Shown: positions 1 to 4,875 of the stretch, piece after piece
Numbering within the stretch: position 1 is the stretch's first letter
Layout of the letters: every line of letters begins with the position of its first letter
From: an uncultured Chloroflexaceae bacterium
GTDB lineage: Bacteria; Chloroflexota; Chloroflexia; Chloroflexales; Chloroflexaceae
NCBI GenBank assembly: GCA_937141995.1
Contig: CAKZQX010000073.1
Span: forward strand, 1 to 5,214
Reading direction: 5' to 3'
Length of the DNA: 5,214 nucleotides
Made by a program: the position numbers and the translations under genes
Notes under the pieces: generated by a model
Told to the model about the DNA's origin: nothing
The model's database searches: none
What the model saw: only the letters and a program-made list of their open reading frames with translations

Positions 1-38
1 GACCACGAACAACACGAAATGAGCGAAAACCGCGAAAC
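1..38 (+). repeat. CGAA 9-mer array, copy A
   Basis: A purine-rich stretch at the window edge made of four consecutive 9-mers (from base 4: cacgaacaa, cacgaaatg, agcgaaaac, cgcgaaacg), each with CGAA at its third to sixth bases. The same 38-bp block recurs at 623-660 with 34 of 38 bases identical, without gaps. Both copies stand upstream of a gene start and of a matching promoter block. The copy may extend beyond the left edge. Repeats built from CGAA/CACGAA units are, from memory, common between genes in several environmental phyla; their role is unknown. Confidence 0.75.
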
Positions 39-58
39 GGCCAATGCTGACATGGAGC

Positions 59-72
59 AGGCGATTCCGCCT
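59..72. other. small GC-rich hairpin
   Basis: AGGCG and CGCCT form a perfect 5-bp stem around an ATTC loop, followed on the plus strand by only three T residues. It lies between the CGAA array and the promoter block, the same relative place as the 706-731 hairpin upstream of the methyltransferase-like gene. It could be a remnant terminator of a gene to the left, but the stem is short and the T-tract weak. Confidence 0.3.
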
Positions 73-81
73 TTCATCTGG

Positions 82-126
82 TCAAACGTCCGGTTTGGAC
101 GCCCACCACGTAAATCGGGTAATTGA
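82..126 (+). promoter_or_regulatory. promoter-like block with dyad, copy A (rhodanese gene)
   Basis: This 45-bp block matches 748-792 at 35 of 45 positions without gaps. It contains TCAAAC-GTCCG-GTTTGG, an inverted repeat with 5-bp perfect arms (CAAAC/GTTTG). Overlapping its right arm is a -35-like TTGGAC (95-100), then a 17-bp spacer and a -10-like GGTAAT (118-123). Predicted transcription would begin near 130, leaving a short leader before the ATG at 154. The dyad over the -35 is where a repressor or class II activator would sit. The promoter call rests on spacing and on conservation between the two copies. Confidence 0.5.
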
Positions 127-153
127 GAAGAGAGAGTGGGAGAGGAACGCCGT

Positions 154-552
154 ATGCCAGTTACCTACATGCAGATGGTAGCCACGGCCATGGCCGCCGT
201 GCCGGGGATCAGCCCGGAAGAGGTCTACCGGCGCATGCAGCATGAGCCGGGTCTGCTGCTGATTGATGTGCGGGAGGCCGAAGATATTGCGACACAGGGA
301 ATGCTTGCCGGCAGCATTAACATCGCACTGGGCCGCCTGCCGCTCCGCGCCGACCAGGAGATTCCGCCGACACTGCGCGACCCCCGGCTCCAGGATCGCA
401 CCCGGCCGATTGTCACCCTGTGTGAGGTGGGCTATAACGCGGCGCGCGGCGCAAAGCTCTTGCGGGATATGGGCTTCACCAGCGTGCAGTATCTGGAGGG
501 CGGGATCGAAGCCTGGATCGCGGCCGGTTTGCCGCTTACGCAACCACAGTAA
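154..552 (+). CDS. single-domain rhodanese-like protein
   Basis: A 132-residue rhodanese-fold protein, a family that carries sulfur as a cysteine persulfide in the cytoplasm. Visible marks are LIDVRE (36-41), the active-site loop C90-E-V-G-Y-N-A96 and the C-terminal GGIEAW (116-121). The size fits a stand-alone domain with a short N-terminal helix, and no signal peptide is evident. The ATG at 154 is preferred over an in-frame GTG at 136 because GGGAGAGGA (138-146) lies 7 nt before it; an in-frame TGA at 124-126 excludes earlier starts. The loop has the Cys-x-x-Gly-x-x-Ala frame but carries Glu, Tyr and Asn where many sulfurtransferases have Arg or Ser, so thiosulfate use is uncertain. It appears monocistronic: 261 bp and a second promoter block separate it from the next gene. 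Confidence 0.9.
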   Translation: MPVTYMQMVATAMAAVPGISPEEVYRRMQHEPGLLLIDVREAEDIATQGMLAGSINIALGRLPLRADQEIPPTLRDPRLQDRTRPIVTLCEVGYNAARGAKLLRDMGFTSVQYLEGGIEAWIAAGLPLTQPQ

Positions 553-622
553 CAACCGGGCGCACCGCTAGAGTGAGATGCAGCGCGCTATACATGACAT
601 GACTTACGCAGTGGAGATCTAA

Positions 623-660
623 GATCACGAATAACACGAAATAAGCGAAAAACGCGAAAC
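623..660 (+). repeat. CGAA 9-mer array, copy B
   Basis: Second copy of the block at 1-38, differing at four of 38 positions. It again shows four 9-mers with CGAA at the same phase. It lies 70 bp after the rhodanese stop and about 90 bp before the second promoter block. The CACGTTACGTG near-palindrome at 674-684 follows shortly after and has no counterpart in copy A. Confidence 0.75.
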
Positions 661-705
661 ACCGGTGATGTCACACGTTACGTGATCTCGTGTCTGGTCG
701 GGAGT

Positions 706-731
706 TTCGCCCCCGGCAGGGCAGAGGCGAA
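706..731. other. imperfect GC-rich hairpin upstream of methyltransferase-like gene
   Basis: TTCGCC (706-711) and GGCGAA (726-731) form a 6-bp stem around a 14-nt loop that itself holds CCC and GGG. No T-tract follows, so it is not a convincing terminator for the rhodanese gene. Its position between the CGAA array and the promoter block parallels the hairpin at 59-72, although the surrounding bases are not alignable. Confidence 0.25.
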
Positions 732-747
732 TCGAGCATCCTGCGGC

Positions 748-792
748 TCAAACGTCTGGTTTGAACACGCACCGTGTAAGTCCTGTAAATGA
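748..792 (+). promoter_or_regulatory. promoter-like block with dyad, copy B (methyltransferase-like operon)
   Basis: Counterpart of 82-126. The dyad is perfect here: TCAAAC (748-753), GTCTG spacer, GTTTGA (759-764). A -35-like TTGAAC (761-766) overlaps the right arm and is followed after 17 bp by TGTAAA (784-789) as a -10-like element. Transcription would begin near 796, directly ahead of the AAGGAGG ribosome-binding site. Both hexamers keep the same spacing as in copy A despite ten substitutions across the block, which favours a functional promoter/operator over chance. Confidence 0.55.
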
Positions 793-798
793 ATAAGC

Positions 799-805
799 AA
801 GGAGG
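799..805 (+). promoter_or_regulatory. strong ribosome-binding site
   Basis: AAGGAGG, a full match to the core Shine-Dalgarno consensus, lies 8 nt before the ATG at 814. An in-frame TAG at 811-813 abuts that ATG, so translation cannot start further upstream. Confidence 0.85.
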
Positions 806-813
806 CAGAGTAG

Positions 814-1503
814 ATGAATATGTTTGCAGAACCGATGGTAAATGCGCTAGACTGCCAGCCATTTTTTAGTATGAACCAGCCTGGCATTGAAAACACAGGG
901 GTGCGTACGCAAAACCAGGAACTGAACCTGCCGGGCTCGCCCCGCGCCTATGCCGATCTGTTTGCCTACCTGCAGGCCGAGCAGGTGTTACCGGCATTTA
1001 GTGCTGGTGGGCAGGTGCTGGACTGCAACATCGGCACGGTTGCCTTCAGTCTGGAGTTGATCAACCTGCGGGTGCAACTGGATGGCATTGATATTACGCC
1101 GCGCATGTTCTTTCCCGGAGCGGGCCGCTCCGGACGGGCGCAGGTTCAAGTGACGATGCACTATGGTATGAATGCGTTCCTGCCGTACCCGACGGACATG
1201 TTTGATCTGGCGGTGACCAGCGCGCCGATCCTGAGCTATCTGGACAATCCCCGCCGACGGCTGGCCGAACTGAGCCGTGTGCTGCGTCCCGGCGCGCCCC
1301 TGCTGATTGTCTTCCCGCGCTGGAACAAGCAGCGGCAACCGGCGACCGACCCGGACACAGCCGACATGACGTTAACCCCGCCAGAGGTGTGTGCCTGGAT
1401 GGAAGCCGGCGGTTTGCAAGCGGTACACCAGTATGCGATCGCCGGCAATCCGGCGCTGGTGGATGAAACAGACCTGGTGTGTGTGGGAATCACACGCCCC
1501 TGA
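814..1503 (+). CDS. class I SAM-dependent methyltransferase-fold protein, degenerate SAM loop
   Basis: A 229-residue protein with the layout of small Methyltransf_11-type enzymes. Motif I is VLDCNIGTV (68-76), the acidic strand-2 end is GIDIT (91-95), then LPYP...MFDLAV (123-134), the post-motif helix NPRRRLAELSRVLRPGAPLLIVFP (145-168) and a C-terminal LTPPEVCAWMEAGGL (187-201). The first 45 residues are poorly conserved in style and could bind a partner. The usual D-x-G-x-G-x-G loop reads D70-C-N-I-G-T-V, with only one of three glycines, and the usual PGG turn is PGA. D93, which would hold the SAM ribose, is kept. It may therefore be an active divergent methyltransferase or a non-catalytic relative; the substrate is not inferable. 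It is probably co-transcribed with the small gene 27 bp downstream. Confidence 0.8.
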   Translation: MNMFAEPMVNALDCQPFFSMNQPGIENTGVRTQNQELNLPGSPRAYADLFAYLQAEQVLPAFSAGGQVLDCNIGTVAFSLELINLRVQLDGIDITPRMFFPGAGRSGRAQVQVTMHYGMNAFLPYPTDMFDLAVTSAPILSYLDNPRRRLAELSRVLRPGAPLLIVFPRWNKQRQPATDPDTADMTLTPPEVCAWMEAGGLQAVHQYAIAGNPALVDETDLVCVGITRP

Positions 1504-1530
1504 GCCACTGAACTCCTGCTGAGGTTCCGT

Positions 1531-1752
1531 ATGGAGAAGATTACAATGATTACCCTGAATAGCGACGGCACATTTCATCTGAGTGGCGGCGACTGCTGCG
1601 CAGGCCTGCCCCGGCAGGGCAGCATTGAACTATCCGCCGAACTGCTTGCCCAGGAGAGCGAACTGATTGACCGGGTTCTCGACTTTGCCCTCGATGTGCT
1701 GGAACTGACGACCGTGGAACTGCGCGTCCGTGAGGTTGGAGGTGGGAAGTAG
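1531..1752 (+). CDS. small acidic hypothetical protein
   Basis: A 73-residue protein of no family I recognise. It begins with a short beta-like segment (MITLNSDGTFHLSGG), then a G-D-C22-C23-A-G-L-P turn with adjacent cysteines, then a Glu/Asp/Leu-rich amphipathic helix (about 33-60) and a beta-like TTVELRVREV end. It has no signal peptide or membrane segment. Two starts are possible: ATG 1531, preceded by GAGGT at 1521-1525, or ATG 1546 (68 residues), preceded by GGAG at 1533-1536 inside the longer frame. The sequence does not settle which is used. Its 27-bp gap to the methyltransferase-like gene and the same strand suggest an operon partner. The acidic surface fits a small binding or accessory protein, but no function should be assigned. 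Confidence 0.7.
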   Translation: MEKITMITLNSDGTFHLSGGDCCAGLPRQGSIELSAELLAQESELIDRVLDFALDVLELTTVELRVREVGGGK

Positions 1753-1761
1753 GAGGAGAAT

Positions 1762-1788
1762 TTGGGGGCGAACCATCGTCCGCCCCAA
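1762..1788. terminator. candidate hairpin between convergent operons
   Basis: GGGGCG (1765-1770) pairs with CGCCCC (1781-1786) around a 10-nt loop, and TT/AA extends the stem across a one-base bulge. It fills most of the 41-bp gap between the plus-strand stop at 1752 and the minus-strand stop at 1794, the usual place for a shared terminator. No run of T follows on either strand, so intrinsic termination would be weak. Confidence 0.4.
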
Positions 1789-1793
1789 CGAAT

Positions 1794-2840
1794 TCATCCC
1801 TGCCTTCGGTTTGTGCGGCCCGCACGCCCGGTCATAGCGGCGGCCAGGCTGGTTTCGCCCGGACGGTTGTCAAAAATGTGCAGGCGAAACTGCCGGGCCA
1901 ACTCCGCGCATACCGCCACCCCCCGGACGCTATATCCATCCGCGCCCAGCGGCGGCGAGAAGACCGCGATCCCCGCCTGCTGCGGCACCACGGCAAGCAC
2001 ACCGCCACTGATACCGCTGACGGCGGGCAGGCCCACCCGGCTGGTCCAGGTGCCGGCAACCTCCGGCATACCGCAGATGTACAGCATACTCAGAATGTCG
2101 GGAACATAGTCCGCCGCCAGCGCTACCTCACCCGTCAGCGGGTTGGTGCCGCCATTCGCCAGGGTCGCCGCCATGACCGCCAGATCGCGGACGGTGACCA
2201 GCAGCGCCTGCTGTTGAAAGAAGAGATCCAGGGTGGCGTCAACCGGCTCTTCCAGGATGCCACAGTTGCGCAGCAGATGAGCCAGACCGCGGTAATGATG
2301 CCCGCCGCTGCGCATTGCGGTGAAAACCTCCGCCGAGACGACCGGTTCATGCCCCACATATCGCTGGAAGGCGGTGATGATCCGGTGCAGTTGATCGCTG
2401 GCTGTTGCGCCCTGGATCATGCTGAGCGTAGCAATAGCGCCGGGCGCGCTGATCGGGTTGGGCAGCCGCCGGGTACAGGCATCCAGCAGGGTCGCTTCGA
2501 TATTGGTCGCAGGCTCAATCCCCACCCGATCAAAGACATGCTCCCGGCCATGATCCGTCAACGCCTGGCCGTACACAAACGGATTGCTGATGGCCTGGAG
2601 CGTAAACGCCTGCTTTGTCGTACCGACTTCGTATACCTGCCCGGCGGTATCCACCACGCAGATCCCGAACCAGGCCGGATCAGCCTGCGCCAGTTCCGGG
2701 ATCATGGTCGCCGGCGTGCCGTCGTGCTGCGCCGCATAGCTGCGGTGCAGTTCGTTGAGGGTGGCGCGCAGGGGTGCTGCGGCGGTCTGCATGCCGCGTA
2801 CAAGTGAAGTCAGCTCATCCTGGGGTGACTCGTCTGTCAT
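1794..2840 (-). CDS. glutaminase-family (GlsA-like) protein lacking catalytic residues; probable pseudoenzyme
   Basis: A 348-residue protein matching serine-dependent glutaminases (glutamine to glutamate plus ammonia) along nearly its whole length. Family landmarks are MIPELAQADPAWFGICVVD (46-64), AFTLQAISNPFVYG (78-91), NPISAPGAIAT (128-138), VMAATLANGGTNPLTGE (222-238), ICGMPEVAG (255-263), VGLPAVSGISGGVLAVVP (269-286) and SPPLGADGYSVRG (295-307). The catalytic Ser-x-x-Lys is Ala83-I-S-Asn86. The other pocket residues are also replaced: Met46 for Tyr, Ala132 for Asn, Met176 for Glu, Tyr183 for Asn, Phe207 for Tyr, Pro259 for Tyr. Glutaminase activity is therefore very unlikely. The frame is uninterrupted, with about 40 extra residues at the N-terminus and a short basic tail. 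Its ATG overlaps the receptor gene's TGA (ATGA), and GGAGG lies 10 nt upstream, indicating coupled translation with the receptor. A binding or scaffold role is inferred. Confidence 0.9.
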   Translation of the reverse strand: MTDESPQDELTSLVRGMQTAAAPLRATLNELHRSYAAQHDGTPATMIPELAQADPAWFGICVVDTAGQVYEVGTTKQAFTLQAISNPFVYGQALTDHGREHVFDRVGIEPATNIEATLLDACTRRLPNPISAPGAIATLSMIQGATASDQLHRIITAFQRYVGHEPVVSAEVFTAMRSGGHHYRGLAHLLRNCGILEEPVDATLDLFFQQQALLVTVRDLAVMAATLANGGTNPLTGEVALAADYVPDILSMLYICGMPEVAGTWTSRVGLPAVSGISGGVLAVVPQQAGIAVFSPPLGADGYSVRGVAVCAELARQFRLHIFDNRPGETSLAAAMTGRAGRTNRRQG

Positions 2841-4867
2841 TGCGTCGTATCCTCCGCTGCGTGATTGGCTGCGGGCGGGTCGGCCCCCTGATTGCGCCGG
2901 CGCATGCTGCGGGCGCGCGCCTGCAGATCCTGGAAAAAGTCACTTTCTACGATTTCACTCACCTGCTCTTGCTGTTTGTTCTCATCAACCTGGATGCGCA
3001 GTTGTTGAATTTCCCGGCGCAAACCCTGCTCCCGAATATAGGATTCGAGCGCCGCCACCGCCAGCGACGAGAAGGAGGCCATCATCTGCTGCAAGCTGGC
3101 GTCAAACGGAATGGTCTGCCCGGTTGCCGGATCTTGCGCATTAAACAGTTGCAACACACCCAGCACCTCGTTCTGCGTATTCTTGAGCGGGAGCGCCAGC
3201 AGCGACACCGGTTCGTAGTCCAGGTCGGCCGTAGCGGCCGCGATCCGGGGCGTCTCGAACGGCAATGCGTGCTCCCGGGTATCGGCGATATTGACCGGGC
3301 TGTTGTGCGCAACCACATAGGTCGCGGGATAGCGCTCGTCCGGCGCACCGCTTGCGCCATCGTACAGGTCCAGCGGCGCAAGCGTGATCGGCTGCCCGCT
3401 GGTGCCGCCGAAGAACGCTTCCCGCGAGGTAATCCGCAGCATCATGAGGCGCAGCAGCTTATCATCACGCAGCAGGATCGCGCCCCCATCGGCATGGCAA
3501 AAGGCCATGGCCTCGGCCAGCATATTCTCCAGCAGTTGGTTAAAGTTGCGCTCCGACGATAACGCCACCCCGATCGGAATAACCACATCCAGCAGATCAT
3601 CGGCGCGTTTCTTTTCCCGGCGGATCTGCTGCATGGTCTGGCGCAGTTGCGTGGTCATGCGGTTGAAGGTACGGGCGAAGGTGCCAATCTCATCACGGGA
3701 CTCCACCTGCGCCTGGGATTGCAGATCGCCCTCCTCGATCTGATGCGCCACCAGCGTTAAGCGGCGTACCGGCCCGATGATCATGCGCCAGAGGACGAAG
3801 GCCATGGCGCTCCCCAGGAGCACCGCCGCCACGCCCCCCAGCAGGGACTGCTGCCGCGAGCGGTTCAGGCCGGTGCTGCCCCGCGCTAGCTCGCGCTCCA
3901 GGGCAGTCTGCTGACTCGTCGTTATCTCCCGCAACAACTGCTGCATCTGCATCGTGAGCGGCTCGACCTCCGTGTCGAAGCGGTAGAGATCTTCGCGCCA
4001 GGCATCACTCTCCAGAATCGCAAAGATCTCGGCGGGCACCTGGTTGATCAACTGTTCCCGCTCGGTACGGATCGTCTCAAGCAACGCCTGCTGCTCCGGC
4101 GTGAAGCGTTGCCGCTGGTTGAGCAGGTTTTGCCACTCACGTTCATTAATATCCAGGTTGAATTCATACTCGTAGTGGCGAAAGTTAACATTGCGGGTGG
4201 TGACATAGCCGCGCAGACCCGCAAACATGCCCGTAAACGAGCTACGAAAGCGCACGATATCCTCCAGCAGGGCGATATTCTCCGCCGAGGGTGTCCGCTG
4301 GGCCTGGGCCGCGATCAACTCGTTGGTTGTGAGCAACACCTGCCCGCCATGCTGCGTTCCCGTGGTGTTTAACCAGCGGTAGGCCGGCTCGCGCGCCATC
4401 TGGTTATCGCGCAGCGGGAAGAGCGTATCGGGCAACCCCTGCCACGCCTGAAATGCCTGCTCCAGTTCGGTCAGACGATCCAGGTTCTCCTGGTCGAATG
4501 CGGCCGCGAAACGTTGCAACTCGTCCAGGTTGGCCTGGAAATCGCGTTCCGCCTGCCGGTAACTGGTAATAAACCGGCGGTCCCCCAGCGCCAGGTAGCC
4601 GCGCACATCGGCAAACATCTGGAGCAGGTTGGCCTGGGCCCGCGATGAAACCAGGGCTGCCGGCACGCGCACATCGCTTGTCTCGTTAATCGTGTCCGTC
4701 GCCTCGCCACTGGCGGCGTAGGTCAGGCCCACCACCAGCAGCGTCAACCCGACCAGCAGCGCAAACCCCAGCGTCAGTTTGCTGCCGATGGGCAAATTGC
4801 GGAAGAATGCGCCGCCGCTGAAACCGCTATGTGCGGCTACGGGGGTATGTAGCTGTTCCGTGGTCAT
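2837..4867 (-). CDS. membrane receptor with duplicated extracytoplasmic helical region, HAMP and GAF domains
   Basis: A 676-residue two-pass membrane protein. TM1 spans about 31-52. The extracytoplasmic region (53-340) is helical and holds two related segments, each starting MFA-x-x-RGY (84-91 and 214-221), typical of CHASE3/four-helix-bundle sensors. TM2 is about 341-364, HAMP about 362-414 (GPVRRL at 365-370, DEIG at 392-395), then a charged coiled-coil linker, a GAF domain (about 425-608) and a coiled coil ending in SEIVESDFFQDLQARAR (637-653). I see no histidine kinase, cyclase, GGDEF, EAL, phosphatase or chemoreceptor signalling tip, so output must go through a partner. The ATG at 4867 is chosen over one at 4927 because it sits 8 bp after the upstream stop with AGGG ahead of it, and because residues before it would overlap the transporter gene. 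It ends in an ATGA overlap with the glutaminase-like gene. Confidence 0.88.
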   Translation of the reverse strand: MTTEQLHTPVAAHSGFSGGAFFRNLPIGSKLTLGFALLVGLTLLVVGLTYAASGEATDTINETSDVRVPAALVSSRAQANLLQMFADVRGYLALGDRRFITSYRQAERDFQANLDELQRFAAAFDQENLDRLTELEQAFQAWQGLPDTLFPLRDNQMAREPAYRWLNTTGTQHGGQVLLTTNELIAAQAQRTPSAENIALLEDIVRFRSSFTGMFAGLRGYVTTRNVNFRHYEYEFNLDINEREWQNLLNQRQRFTPEQQALLETIRTEREQLINQVPAEIFAILESDAWREDLYRFDTEVEPLTMQMQQLLREITTSQQTALERELARGSTGLNRSRQQSLLGGVAAVLLGSAMAFVLWRMIIGPVRRLTLVAHQIEEGDLQSQAQVESRDEIGTFARTFNRMTTQLRQTMQQIRREKKRADDLLDVVIPIGVALSSERNFNQLLENMLAEAMAFCHADGGAILLRDDKLLRLMMLRITSREAFFGGTSGQPITLAPLDLYDGASGAPDERYPATYVVAHNSPVNIADTREHALPFETPRIAAATADLDYEPVSLLALPLKNTQNEVLGVLQLFNAQDPATGQTIPFDASLQQMMASFSSLAVAALESYIREQGLRREIQQLRIQVDENKQQEQVSEIVESDFFQDLQARARSMRRRNQGADPPAANHAAEDTTQ
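2851..2855 (-). promoter_or_regulatory. ribosome-binding site of glutaminase-like gene inside receptor gene
   Basis: On the minus strand GGAGG lies 10 nt before the glutaminase-like ATG and within the last codons of the receptor gene. Together with the 4-base ATGA overlap it implies that ribosomes finishing the receptor can begin the next protein, favouring a fixed ratio of the two products. Confidence 0.7.
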
Positions 4868-4875
4868 GGTGAACC

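Noticed and set aside
82..555. Minus-strand open frame (157 codons) across the rhodanese gene
   Set aside because: It is the reverse complement of a well-supported rhodanese and has no recognisable motifs.
1..660. CGAA arrays considered as a CRISPR array
   Set aside because: Only two 38-bp copies about 620 bp apart with a gene between them; the inner units are contiguous 9-mers with no spacers.
553..813. A further small gene or RNA between the rhodanese and the methyltransferase-like gene
   Set aside because: Short minus-strand frames here run into the methyltransferase start and have no ribosome-binding support; no tRNA-like or riboswitch-like fold could be recognised by eye.
1751..2109. 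AGGAGGAG followed by a TTG-started plus-strand frame just after the small acidic gene
   Set aside because: The Shine-Dalgarno match is good, but the frame is antisense to the glutaminase-like gene and low-complexity (Pro/Arg/Thr); the motif overlaps the stop region and is probably chance.
1878..2807. Long plus-strand open frame (309 codons) opposite the glutaminase-like gene
   Set aside because: It is fully antisense to a gene with clear family motifs, has no sensible domain pattern and is rich in Arg, Gln and His as expected of an antisense frame in GC-rich DNA.
2774..3562. Plus-strand open frame (262 codons) opposite the receptor gene
   Set aside because: Antisense to the GAF and tail coding region, Arg/Gln-rich, with no family resemblance; explained by codon bias.
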